Positions 22,741 through 32,023 of a stretch of DNA of 64,000 bases are shown piece by piece (within the stretch, counting starts at the first letter, position 1; the number at the start of each line of letters is the position of its first letter). Source of the stretch: Bemisia tabaci (lineage: Eukaryota; Arthropoda; Insecta; Hemiptera; Aleyrodidae). The position numbers and the translations under genes are program-made. The notes under the pieces were generated by a model, which saw only the letters and a list, made by a program, of their open reading frames with translations, was not told the origin of the DNA and did not search any database. The stretch lies in NCBI RefSeq assembly GCF_918797505.1, contig NC_092800.1, positions 3,782,001-3,846,000 on the forward strand, read 5' to 3'.

Positions 22741-23144
22741 TTTCCTAGCAGTATCATTACAAAGATGAAATTTTCAAAATTTCTTGCAAATTCTCTACTC
22801 ACAAAACGGTTTGAACTCAACTCCTGCACGAGATATACAAGAAGTCTTTTAAACACAGATCAAATGGAAGTTCGATTATACAAATGACATCATTTTTATT
22901 TTTGCCACTTAACCAGTGTTGGTAGAGAAACTTGTTTCTTGTTCAGAAGTTGATTCAGAGACTTTTCTTTGCGTGATTCGTTTTCCTCGACAAATTTTGA
23001 AAAGAAATAACGTGGCAGTGCACACTAATTCATACTTCGTCTAGAACCCCATAGTAGGCAAAAAATGCAAGGAAAAATATAATGAAGGATGGGACATTGA
23101 ACAAATAAAAATTGGAAAAACAGCTACACTGGAAAAAACAGCTA

Positions 23145-23373
23145 CACTGGAAAAAAAAACACATTGAATCTAGAGTCCAGACTCTTGAAAACATTGACAA
23201 GAAAAAGGACTCTTGATTCAATCAGATTTAAGCTTAAATCAAAAGGAAATCCGCTCAAATTAAGAGGCTTGGTTCTTGATTTAAGCTTAAATCTGATTGT
23301 AATCAAAAGTCCTTTTTCTTGTCAATGTTTTCAAGAGTCTGGACTCTAGATCCAATGTGTTTTTTTTCCAGTG
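23145..23373. mobile_element. Family A MITE with TA flanks
   Basis: CACTGGAAAAAAAAACACATTG to CAATGTGTTTTTTTTCCAGTG, flanked by TA on both sides (23143-23144 and 23374-23375). The left end is preceded by two extra short copies of ACTGGAAAAAACAGCTAC, a small local triplication of the element edge. Confidence 0.85.
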
Positions 23374-23437
23374 TAGCGAAGTCGTAAAAACACGATGGGC
23401 GACGAGTTTCTTACATTTTCCTCTTGATTACATCTAG

Positions 23438-23604
23438 TCGGACAGGCGCGAAAAAAGAAGAGCAAGTTTGGTGATTCGAAAAATGTCAGAAGAATGACGC
23501 GTGACAAAGCAATTTTAAAGTGTTGTGGCATTCCAGATTTAGAGCTATCGCCTTCGGTTGCTAATGCGAGTCCCTTAAATGGAGAAGACGCTTGCGTCAT
23601 CGAG
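23438..23604 (+). CDS. Candidate internal exon of an unrecognised gene
   Basis: A pyrimidine-rich stretch (TTTTCCTCTTGATTACATCTAG) ends in AG just before the first base, and GAG/GTGAGA, a good splice donor, follows the last. Only one plus-strand frame is open across the whole 167 bases. It starts two bases into a codon and ends on a codon boundary. The predicted 55 residues have a lysine-rich start (ARKKKSKFGDSKNVRRM), a Cys-Cys pair, and a Ser-Pro then acidic end (GEDACVIE). I recognise no family. It lies 64 bases after a family A copy. The evidence is splice context plus a single open frame, so it could be chance. Confidence 0.4.
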
Positions 23605-23770
23605 GTGAGAATCATCAGGAATAATATCAAGTGGGCATCGCGGAAAATACCGCAGACTCATTTTCTCACTCTAATAAAAATTCAACGAATTTTGAAATTG
23701 ATTAATAAAAGCTCACTGCTCTCTCCTGTCCTTGTCCTCTGGCCAAATAATTTAATTGTCAACTGCTATT

Positions 23771-24018
23771 CTGCCGGGCTAAGGAAAAACGCGGTGCGAG
23801 CATTTACTTGTGGCCATCCTCTCAGAAAATATGTATTTATGAGAAAAGTTATGAACATTTTGCCTTGAGCTATTCAGACGCTTTAGATGAAAAAACGAAG
23901 AAAATTCTCTAATAAATCGGCGGACAAATGTGTAAAATTGTTCTCAAAAATTCGTGAGTTGCCCAAGAAAAGTTGGCTGCGTCTAAAGATTCACACGGCG
24001 TTTTTCTTTACACATCAG
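23771..24018. mobile_element. Family C MITE with TATT duplication
   Basis: Starts CTGCCGGGCTAAGGAAAAAC and ends GTTTTTCTTTACACATCAG. TATT flanks both sides (23767-23770 and 24019-24022). Confidence 0.75.
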
Positions 24019-24630
24019 TATTGAGCTGAATCCGAAACATGAATATTGCTTGAATCTCGATTAGACTTAATTATAATTTTTGCCCGCAATCTTGCGTTAC
24101 ATGAATATTCCAATAATCATCATTCTTGATCATATCTAATTGGTAGATAATAATTACTCACAACAACCGATTGAAATTGAAGCCAGTTAACATACCTGCA
24201 ACAAAAAGAGAAAACAAATTAAAAATCGCGCTTATGAATTAAATTAATTGTAAGTCGCCAAACGAACGTGATCAGCTGGCGGGAATATATTAAAGATGGA
24301 TATTACAAACATAAATCAAACGTAAATTAATATAAAACAGGTTTTGTCAGCGCGACAGAGACGTTAAAATGTTCTGCGTAGTATTTAACAAAATGCAAAT
24401 CGCATCTATTCGACTTCATTCATTAAATCTGATTCGATCTATGATACTGGCTTGAATCAAAACTAAATGTAACAAATTTAAAATAACTTTAGTTCATAAG
24501 AAGGAACCAATTCCTGATTGGTTTGCAGTGTCTCCACAAATGTGAGTTATATGTTCCTGAACGTTACCGGAGTATACCTTCACAATAGGAATCATCAACC
24601 ATCAACTGACCGATTGATCGAAGGAAAACA
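24019..24630. other. AT-rich single-copy stretch
   Basis: No repeat or exon recognised. It is rich in TAATTA-type sequence (for example AATTAAATTAATTG near 24240). Confidence 0.35.
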
Positions 24631-24838
24631 CTGCCTTGCTGAGGAAAAAGCTTTATGAACCTTCCGGCGTTGCCAAATTTCCTTTGAAAACCACGAATTT
24701 CCTGCTGAATATTTCTGTTAAATCTGTCTCCTGTCGCAGTCCTGTCTCTGTCTAAATGTCTCCTATAGTTTCTGAATATATCAAGGAAAAATATGCTTAT
24801 GTTCCCCCAACAGATAAACATTTTTTGAGAGGAAAATA
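24631..24838. mobile_element. Family C MITE, truncated first member of a tandem pair
   Basis: CTGCCTTGCTGAGGAAAAAG at the left, but the right terminus is missing. The next copy starts immediately at about the same internal point (after AAACATTTTTTGAGAGG). Confidence 0.65.
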
Positions 24839-25081
24839 CTGCCTTTCTAGAGAAAAACGCAACATGAGCCTTCAGGCATTGCCAAATTTCCCTTGAAAAA
24901 CACGAATATCCTGCTGAACTTAGGAATACTTCTCTTAAATCGCTCGAAACTTCTTCTAACATTCCTCAATATATCAAGGATTTTGAACATAATTCATACA
25001 GTCCCCCACAAGATAAAATTTTCTGTGAAGGGATGTGGCAACTCTAGATTGTCCGTAAAGCGTTTTTCCACAGCACGGCAG
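24839..25081. mobile_element. Family C MITE, second member of a tandem pair
   Basis: CTGCCTTTCTAGAGAAAAAC at the left and CGTTTTTCCACAGCACGGCAG at the right. The two copies share their left parts with an offset of 208 bases. Confidence 0.7.
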
Positions 25082-25745
25082 AAAAGGAGAAAAAACGCGA
25101 AATTCGTCACGGTGAGAGGGTTGAATTCTCGAAAATAAAAAAAAAAACCGAAACCCACGGGGGAAAAAATGACGGTGTGATGAGAGACCCGAGAGCGGGT
25201 GAATAGGAGCTCGCCGTCGCTCAAGGCCCCCGGGGAAGGGGGGGGGGGGGGGGGGCTTGAAAACCCGAAGAAAATATTCAACGATAATAATTAAAACCCG
25301 AACTGCTAAACAAAGGACGATAAAAGGCGGGGATGGTTGAAATTCATTGCGCCCCGTCATAAAAAATCCGACTCGTAATTTTATTATCGCGCGACCCCTA
25401 CCCCCCCCCCCCCTACTGTCCCTGTCCCTGCCCCTCCGCGCTCTGTCCGGGCTCGTTTTCCGCCGGAAAGTTCGAGCCCTCGCTCGGGGCTGCCGAGCGG
25501 CGAAGAACGGAATGGAATAACTTTGAGCGTAACTTGATGATAAAAAAAAAGAGAGAAGAGAGAAAAAATTGTGCCATGGCCGCGCGGAATTTATGAACAG
25601 CTTTCTTGACTCGACTCCGGCACCTCATGGGAGTATTTCAGCGCTTCCATTGGATTTTCTAGGCCGCTCTGCTCGCTTGAGGGTTGCATCGATGTTCTTC
25701 GACTTGTTCCCGACGTGTAAAGGTTTCACTTTTGCAATTTTCATT
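25082..25745. other. GC-rich island with G18 and C13 runs
   Basis: G18 at 25238-25255 and C13 at 25401-25413 lie in CpG-containing DNA. Homeodomain-core-like sequences (GATAATAATTAAAA near 25280; CGTAATTTTATTATCG near 25374) are close by. Frames through it are homopolymer artefacts. Confidence 0.4.
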
Positions 25746-25749
25746 GAAA

Positions 25750-25869
25750 ATCAAATGGATTGCATTGTGCAATGAGGGACCACTATCTCTGGCTATTCCA
25801 TAAAAGCGTCTTTACGCATAGGAAAACAATTGCATATATGCTGTTTCTAAATTGAGCCCAAAATGAACG
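25750..25869. repeat. Family O hairpin repeat, left part, split by the pogo-like element
   Basis: AAATCAAATGGATTGCATTGTGCAA begins a family O left half. The other side of the pogo-like insertion ends with GTGGTTCCTTATTGCAAAATG at 26506-26526, a typical O right end. Confidence 0.5.
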
Positions 25870-25871
25870 TA

Positions 25872-26427
25872 TAGTAGACTCTGGATTATCCGGCTTCGTA
25901 TTATCCGGACTCTGGATTATCCGAATCGATTTTGCAACCATGTAACTACGTACCCATTCCAATAAGTGAGCGGATCCGCGGAGAAGCGATCGCAAGGCAT
26001 ATTGGCGCCTGCAAGGCTGAAGGAATACTTCACGCATTGCGCCAAACAGTGAGGTCGGCGTGGAACGCATTAGCGCCTACTAGATTGCATAAATACTTCT
26101 CGCATTACGCCAAACGCAGTGCAGTCGGTTAGTTAGCCTAAAACGCACATTAGCGGCTACAAGACTGCATGAATACTTCACGCATTGCGCGCTTTAATCG
26201 TTGTATTGTAATTTATCGTTGTCGGCTACCATTCAGAATCACCATTGAGTCGTTCAGTTTGGCGTCAACCTTTTAAATTCGTGTTGGTATGTACATGATG
26301 TACATACACATAATAAGAATACTGTGGTGTTGGTTGGTGGTGTTTGTGTTTACTATTATTATCCGGGTTTCTTTTTCATCCAGATCGGGCCCGGCACCAA
26401 TTAATCCGGATAATCCAGAGTCCACTG
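25872..26427. mobile_element. pogo/Tigger-like non-autonomous element
   Basis: The left end AGTAGACTCTGGATTATCCGG and the right end, inverse of CAGTGGACTCTGGATTATCC, resemble pogo/Tigger (Tc1/mariner superfamily) termini. TA lies on both sides (25870-25871 and 26428-26429), as expected for that superfamily. The left margin repeats GGATTATCCG three times. The interior holds about 2.5 tandem ~75-80 bp units, each with ACTTCACGCATTGCGCCAAA-like sequence, and a 21-base palindrome at 26287-26307. No transposase remains. Confidence 0.75.
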
Positions 26428-26435
26428 TATTTATG

Positions 26436-26531
26436 TTGAGAGGAACTATGTACATAGGAGTTGCGTGTAGCATAGTTCCTTTTGGCATAAATAGGTTCAA
26501 ATAGTGGTTCCTTATTGCAAAATGTGGTCCA
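26436..26531. repeat. Family R-like hairpin followed by a family O right end
   Basis: AGGAACTATG pairs with CATAGTTCCT across about 20 bases and is followed by TTTGGCATAAATAG, as in the R units at 60373-61125. The segment ends with the O motif TATTGCAAAATGTGGTCC. Confidence 0.5.
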
Positions 26532-26604
26532 AAAGTAACACATAAGCGTGTGTCCTACGTGAAAGTTTGATCGAATTTGATGTCGAATGGTGAAGATTGG
26601 ATCA

Positions 26605-26665
26605 CCAGAGAAGACAAGGTACGAATTTAAGCTTCCTGATACATATCCCTCAACTTACATGGTAT
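26605..26665. repeat. Family X fragment
   Basis: GACAAGGTACGAATTTAAGC and CCTGATACATATCCCTCAAC match the left arm of the X element at 19217-19504. Confidence 0.55.
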
Positions 26666-27059
26666 GAGTTTTCAGTTATTGAACCCCCAAATGGAAACTC
26701 ACACGTGACGCGGCCCAAATGCATCTCTCTCCAAACTCGAAAAGAAGATAGGATGAAGTTGGAGATTATTCGGATCGATGAGCGGCGTGACGCAAGACGC
26801 AGCGGATTCCGGGAAAGCTCGCTCGCTGCATCGTGTGATGCAACTTTCCAAGCTGAGCGTGCGACGAATTTCATCAGTCGACGGGCCGCTCCAAGCTCAG
26901 CTTTTGCTCGCTGCGCAAATTGCCGTTTATTGCTTCTCGCCCCCCCCCCCTCCCGCGATTCCATCCGGCCAATTTGTCGCCGCTGTTGCTAGACGGTGCT
27001 TAAAAATATAGGACGCGTGTAAAATATACCTATATTATCGCACGATTTGGCACTCTCGC
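26666..27059. other. Unassigned stretch, GC-rich with C11
   Basis: Three overlapping frames on both strands are open around 26700-26990. None is supported. C11 lies at 26940-26950. Confidence 0.3.
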
Positions 27060-27204
27060 ATGTCGCGAGACGCTGGGCCGCTTCTTTGTGCGCCCGACGA
27101 CGACGCGACCCGGCGTCTTGTCGCGCGCCGACGTCGGATTCGCGCGCTAATTAGACGCGGCGTTGCCATTTTCCCAGCGGTTTATCTGATTTTGCTTCCG
27201 ATGA
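27060..27204 (+). CDS. Weak candidate first exon
   Basis: An ATG opens a CpG-rich, arginine-rich frame (MSRDAGPLLCAPDDDATRRL, then RRRRIRALIRR) that turns hydrophobic and reaches GATG/GTGAGT, a possible splice donor. Composition contrasts sharply with the AT-rich flanks. High CpG content alone can keep a frame open, and the context before the ATG (CTCTCGC) is unremarkable. Confidence 0.2.
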
Positions 27205-27516
27205 TGGTGAGTTTGACCCGATTTGGCAACATAGCGAAGACGGAGCTCCGTTCGGAGGTCCGAAGCTTTAGAGACTGGGGACACTGGTGTTTGGTGAATC
27301 CGCCGATGTCACAGTTTTCCCGATTTACGGTTGTAAAGAGAAAAGCTGATAGTAACAAATCTGCACGAAAAAAATGTCATCTGAAAGCGCTTAATGAGAG
27401 CTGGATGCACGCACGTATGTTTTTTTAAATCGTTTCTTAAATGAAAATTCATAGAAAAACAGATTCGAAAGTGAGAACGTGTGAATATCTGAGACGTCAT
27501 CATACAATGTTACCCA

Positions 27517-27747
27517 CACTGGAAAAAAAAACACATTTGATCTTGAGTTCAGACTCTTGAAAACATTGACAAGAAAAAATACTCTTTATTCAATCCGATT
27601 TTTGCTTGAATCAAAACGAAATCCGCTTAAATTAAGAGGCTTGGTTCTTGATTTAAGCTAGATTCTGATTAAATCAAGAGTACTTTTTTTTGTCGATGTT
27701 ATTAAGAGTCTGGACTGTAGATCCAATGTGGGTTTTTTTTTCCAGTG
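27517..27747. mobile_element. Family A MITE
   Basis: CACTGGAAAAAAAAACACATTTG to CCAATGTGGGTTTTTTTTTCCAGTG, palindromic with small differences between arms (CAGACTCTTGAAAAC versus ATTAAGAGTCTGGAC). The flanks do not show a clean duplication. Confidence 0.8.
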
Positions 27748-27810
27748 CGTTTAAACACGTGTTATTTTTAGTAGATTAAGTAATCTGATCGAATTTCCTC
27801 CTACAATAGT

Positions 27811-28074
27811 TCGATAATGAATCCAACAATAATATATTCGTGCTCAGTTACTCAGTAGTATCTACTTTCAAAGAACTGAATCATACTAACACATGCATGC
27901 AAATTCTTCATGAATCGACCCTCACAGGGCCACATCAGCTATTGCCAAATTTAACGGTGCTATTTAATTTGCAAGACAACTTTTGTGCGGATTTCTTGGA
28001 AAATTTTAAGGAACTTGACTCACACAACACAGGAAATTTACTGAATTGTGCAAAAAGAATCCGCACAACCGTTT
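27811..28074 (+). pseudogene. Open frame interrupted by a family B element
   Basis: TTTCCTCCTACAATAG, a fair splice acceptor, precedes a frame open for 88 codons up to the family B insertion. If the insert and one copy of its duplication are removed, the same frame continues for about 10 more codons to a TAA near 28250. The predicted peptide has two similar segments (TFKELNHTNT and NFKELDSHNTGN). The insertion of 157 bases shifts the frame. No family is recognised; it may be a broken last exon or a chance frame. Confidence 0.25.
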
Positions 28075-28223
28075 CAGTGGCGATATATCGATTGATCTAC
28101 CATTTAAACCTATGGAAACGGATCGATTATCAGGGTGTTCGCAGCGAACACCATAATAATCGATTCTTTACCACAGCGCAAATAAGGAAATATCGATAAT
28201 CGATCAGTCACGCCTCGCCACTG
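28075..28223. mobile_element. Family B hAT-like MITE with exact 8-bp duplication
   Basis: CAGTGGCGATATATCG to CACGCCTCGCCACTG, flanked by AACCGTTT on both sides (28067-28074 and 28224-28231). The 8-bp duplication with CAGTGG ends fits the hAT superfamily. Confidence 0.9.
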
Positions 28224-28299
28224 AACCGTTTTCATAGGTGAAATTAACTTGCCTGAGTAAATTTCGGAGTAGCTGATGGTGGCTTGGTTCCTTTCCGCT

Positions 28300-28640
28300 A
28301 GCAGCTATCCAAATGTCAAGAAGCCCACCAAAGACGCACTAAAATACCGTCTAAAAGGCCACGTTCTCAACTTCCGACCCCGTCGTCGTAGCGATCACGC
28401 AGAGGGAAAAGTCCGTGACCTTGATCGGCGGCGCAACAGCCCCTCGGCCCGGGAGGGGGGGGGGGGGGGCACCACGGTAATTAGCCATAAAGCTCGCGTG
28501 CCGGGCCCCGGGGCCGGCCAAAGGCTGGAGCCGGCGCGGTGGACGCTGCTTTATCGGACTTGTCCCGCACGGTGCTCGCTGCGACGGCGACTGTCAACAC
28601 TACACGGCTCAACCTTGCAACGGCACCGCTAACAATCTGC
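28300..28640. other. GC-rich island with G15
   Basis: CpG-rich DNA with G15 at 28455-28469, followed by ACGGTAATTAGCCATAAAG, which contains homeodomain (TAATTA) and Caudal-like (CATAAA) cores. The plus-strand frame across it is not supported. A regulatory island is an inference. Confidence 0.35.
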
Positions 28641-28838
28641 AGTCGCGAATAAATCTCCTAGAGGGTTCAGCGCGCTGCGTTGTTGCCCAAGTTGCCTGGA
28701 ATTCTTGCTTTTTTCCCCGTTCCCTGATACTTTCCTCGACGAAAACCCGGTCTTTGGTCACTCAGGAGATTTTGAGGCACAGAATCACGAGGATGTAAAC
28801 AAGAAAATCAGAGAACACCTAAAAAGGAAGATGGACTT

Positions 28839-29066
28839 CACTGGAAAAAAAACACATTGGATGTAGAGTCCAGACTCTTTAAAACATCGACAAGAAAAAA
28901 TGATCTTGATTCAATCAGAATCTAGCTTAAATCAAGAACCAAGTCTCTTAATTTAAGCGGATTTCGTTTTGATTCAAGCAAAAATCCGATTGAATCAAGG
29001 GTATCTTTTCATGTCGATGTTTCCAAGAGTCTAGACTCTACATCCAATGTGTTTTTTTTCCCAGTG
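28839..29066. mobile_element. Family A MITE with TT flanks
   Basis: CACTGGAAAAAAAACACATTGG to CCAATGTGTTTTTTTTCCCAGTG. TT flanks both sides (28837-28838 and 29067-29068). Confidence 0.85.
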
Positions 29067-29256
29067 TTTGACATGAAAAATACTTCCAGTCAGCTCAAGA
29101 CTAAAATTTACATTGTTATGATTTTTCCCCATCGAGGGAGAATTTAAAATGTTCGTCGTTGATAGTGAAAAATTGAAAAAACTCCCCGCGTTTTGCACGA
29201 TTGTCCAGTGTTCCCCACATTTCCGGGTCGTGAGCATTCGACGGACCCTGGCTCCA

Positions 29257-29484
29257 CGCTGGAAAAAAAAAATGTCTCTTGGATCCAGAGTCTAGACTCT
29301 GAAAAATGTGACTGGAAAAAGATGCTCTTGGTTCAATCAGATTTTTGCTTGAATTAAAAGGAAATCCGCTTAAATTGAGAGGCTTGACTCTCGATTCAAG
29401 CAAAAATCCGACTGAATCATGAGTACTTTCTTCTTGTCTTGGTCTAAAGTCTGGACTCGAATCCAGGACACTTTATTTCCAGTG
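29257..29484. mobile_element. Family A MITE, divergent subfamily
   Basis: The left end reads CGCTGGAAAAAAAAAATGTC and the right end ACACTTTATTTCCAGTG, with CA on both sides (29255-29256 and 29485-29486). The inner arms GGATCCAGAGTCTAGACTCT and TCTGGACTCGAATCC are diverged from the main family. Confidence 0.7.
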
Positions 29485-29544
29485 CACACCTTGTCAATCG
29501 GTGTCATAAATTTGATTCCGTCTCTCTCATCGGAAGCTGGCAAC

Positions 29545-29680
29545 TCGATATTTCCCCAATTGAAGCTGTAGTAAAGAATCGATTATTTCGGTGTTCGGTG
29601 CGGACACCCTGTTTTCGATCCTTTTTCATAGGTTTGAATGGCAGCTCGATCGATACATCGCAAAGCACGCCACGCCACTG
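29545..29680. mobile_element. Family B hAT-like MITE, left end missing
   Basis: Starts inside the family at CGATATTTCCCCAATTGAAGC and runs through GGTGTTCGGTGCGGACACC to a full right end, CACGCCACGCCACTG. Confidence 0.65.
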
Positions 29681-29753
29681 TTGTCAACGACCTATGAAGT
29701 AGGAGTTACTCTCGGGGGACAAGGACCGGCCGAAGAGGATCAAAAGGGGGGCT

Positions 29754-29765
29754 GGGGGGGGGGGG
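29754..29765 (+). repeat. G12 run
   Basis: A single uninterrupted G run in a purine-rich patch. Confidence 0.8.
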
Positions 29766-29920
29766 ATTATCCAGGTTGCTTAACTCACAAACTCGTGTCT
29801 TATCTGGAAAGGACAAGTCTACAAAGAGTTCTAACACGTAACGACCCCTGCTACCACTACACTCCGATCGAGCCAGGCACTTCTGGAGTGCTCGGCCTTT
29901 TCGCCACGTTGGCTTGGAGC

Positions 29921-30034
29921 CAGTGACGTGTCGGCTTCGCGATGAATCGATCGATCGGCCGTTTAAATCTATAGGAAAGGATCGATTATCGGGGAATCGA
30001 TTCTTGACTGTAGTTTCAAATGGGGAAATCGATG
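29921..30034. mobile_element. Family B hAT-like MITE, right end eroded
   Basis: CAGTGACGTGTCGGC at the left, then CGTTTAAATCTATAGGAAAGG, a shortened centre and TAGTTTCAAATGGGGAAATCG. The right terminal repeat is lost or highly diverged. Confidence 0.5.
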
Positions 30035-30381
30035 TGCGAGTGTCGGCGGATCGAAACTGCTTCGAGCCGAGAGCACACGCCAGAATCGAGTGCGTGAAAG
30101 AATGTCGAAGGGACACGAGCATCATCGAGAAAAACACGCGTCGGTCGGATTATGGCACGAGGAACTCGTCTCGAGATCGGTGGACCTTAATAACGTCGAT
30201 CCTTAAAAAGCTTTTCCCTTTCGGGAGAGCCGTGGGGTTCGATGAGACCTCCGTCTATTAGCGATTGACTCGGAGCCAGAAAAAAGACGGTTTTAATTAA
30301 CTCAGAGCGACGATCGAAAAGATATGACTATATAAATAGAATATAAGTAGATGAAAGTAGGGCTTTTGAAAGAACTAGCTT

Positions 30382-30385
<4 letters not shown>
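30035..30385. other. Unassigned stretch
   Basis: A plus-strand frame crosses from 29914 to 30261 but starts within the family B copy and has no recognised motif. Confidence 0.3.

Positions 30386-30425
<40 letters not shown>
30386..30425 (+). repeat. Poly-A tract, 40 bases
   Basis: An uninterrupted A run 19 bases before a family A copy. It is not part of that element's terminus. Confidence 0.8.
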
Positions 30426-30428
<3 letters not shown>

Positions 30429-30444
30429 TTATTAGGTTGCCGTC

Positions 30445-30632
30445 CACTGGAAAAAAGTCTCTTGGATCTAAAGTCCAGACTCTACAAAATTCGACAAGAA
30501 AAACGTACTCTTAATTCACGCGGAGTTTTGCTTGAATTGAGAGCATAAGCATGAATCATCAGTATTTTTTCTTGTCAAATTTTGTAGGAGTCTGAACTAT
30601 GCATCTAAAAAACTTTTCTTTTCTATCCACTG
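30445..30632. mobile_element. Family A MITE, shortened copy
   Basis: CACTGGAAAAAAGTCTCTTGG at the left, then GAGAGCATAAGC near the centre and TATCCACTG at the right. It is about 40 bases shorter than the family norm. Confidence 0.65.
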
Positions 30633-30934
30633 TATCTACTTAAAGCATTGTAAAACTCGGAAAATTTCCTTTTTGGAATTTCACACATTTTGCAGTGTAA
30701 AGTCATTTTAACTCCCTACTTAGACTTGAAAAGTCTCTCACTTTATTTTTTCTTTTTGTCCTTCTTCAGCAGAGACATACCTACTGTTGATTCTCGTACG
30801 TATTGATTGATATCAATACGTTAATCAGTCAGTTTACTTGGTTCCTATCTGCTGAACTATACTGCGTGAACTCAATTTGACTGTCCACTTGACTAGGGCC
30901 AGCCTGGTAGGATCCATGTTTAAACAGCTCTAAA
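30633..30934. other. Unassigned AT-rich stretch
   Basis: No feature recognised. A short near-palindrome TATTGATTGATATCAATACG lies near 30805. Confidence 0.3.
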
Positions 30935-31073
30935 TGGACTGCATTTTGCAATTTGGAACTTTAAATTCTGGCTCATCTGAAAAAACACTTATGTGCATGG
31001 GGAAACTAATGGCACATAAGTTGTTTTTAAACCAGGCCAGAATTTATAGTTCCAAATTGCAAAATGCAGTCCA
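30935..31073. repeat. Family O hairpin repeat, most symmetric copy
   Basis: TGGACTGCATTTTGCAATTT and its inverse AAATTGCAAAATGCAGTCCA form the outer stems. Further in, CACTTATGTGCATG faces CATTAATGGCACATAAG-like sequence. No coding capacity. Confidence 0.75.
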
Positions 31074-31334
31074 AAAGATCCTCCAGAAATCTAGTGGCCT
31101 GAGCTACACTCCAGTAGCGTTAACCATGTGGCTAGTAGATCTACTGGGGTACTGTTTAACGTGAATGGACTATTGTGCTGGCTACCATATTTCCTGAAAA
31201 GCATAAATACCCAGCTTAACTAGCAACTGCCATTTACTTTCGTTTCCTGCACAGGCTCCTACCAACCCTGACGAAAGGTGATTTTTCAACCATCCTCTCC
31301 TCATCAATGGTTCCTCGAAGCTCGACGCCCGAAT

Positions 31335-31497
31335 CAGTGGCGTGGCGTGAATGATCGATTATTGATATTTCCCCATTTGAATCCGTGGTAAAGAATCGAT
31401 TATTAAGGTGTTCGCTGCGAACACCCTGTTAATCGATCCTTTTCCATAGGTTAAATGACAGATCAATCGATACATCGCAAAGCACGCCACGCAACTG
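31335..31497. mobile_element. Family B hAT-like MITE with exact 8-bp duplication
   Basis: CAGTGGCGTGGCGTGAATG to CACGCCACGCAACTG, flanked by GCCCGAAT (31327-31334 and 31498-31505). It inserted about 85 bases upstream of a candidate start codon, in CpG-rich sequence. Confidence 0.9.
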
Positions 31498-31584
31498 GCC
31501 CGAATTCCGGACCGGGCGGGCCTCTCGGAGGCCCACGACCTTGTCGGGGCCGCGTCCAACTGACGAGAGCGTTCGGCCGCAACC

Positions 31585-31654
31585 ATGAGGAATTTTCAAT
31601 CGTTTACCTTTGATGGTCGTCGTACAAGACTCCGGACACGATTGCCGCTTCCAG
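31585..31654 (+). CDS. Candidate first coding exon, product unknown
   Basis: An ATG in good animal start context (GCAACCATGA) opens a frame for 23 codons (MRNFQSFTFDGRRTRLRTRL, then PLP) that ends with one base of the next codon at CCAG/GTGAGA, a strong splice donor. The ~80 bases upstream are CpG-rich, as in a 5' leader. A family B element sits just before that. The next exon is not identified; the acceptor at 35611-35612 has a compatible phase. Function is unknown and the call rests only on start and splice context. Confidence 0.35.
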
Positions 31655-31949
31655 GTGAGAAAATCCCCGCTCACGGTGCGGAAAAGGAGACTTTAGACTG
31701 AAATCCGGCGGCGCTGGAGCTGGCTCGAGGCCAGAACCAGAAATACAAGTTGCGAGACCGCGTGGTTGGGCTCAAGAGCCCGGAGCGATGCCAATTCACG
31801 CTGGAAACTCGGATCTTTTCATCGGGGAGGAAAACCAAGAGCTGTGGAAGTTTCAAGGATCACCGTAGACATGAACAGATGCTTACATGAGAGCCTAAGC
31901 GTCAAAATCCAAAAATCGTAAGAATCCTGAAAAACTGTGCTATTCGGCG

Positions 31950-32023
31950 CAGTGGCGAAGCGAATGATCGATTACCGATATTTTCCCACTTAAAGCTGTG
32001 GCAAAGAATCGACTGTCGAGGTG
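31950..32023. mobile_element. Family B hAT-like MITE, left half only
   Basis: CAGTGGCGAAGCGAATGATCG, then TTTCCCACTTAAAGCTGTGG and GAATCGACTG. It breaks off at GAGGTGT, where the O-type tandem array begins. Confidence 0.6.
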
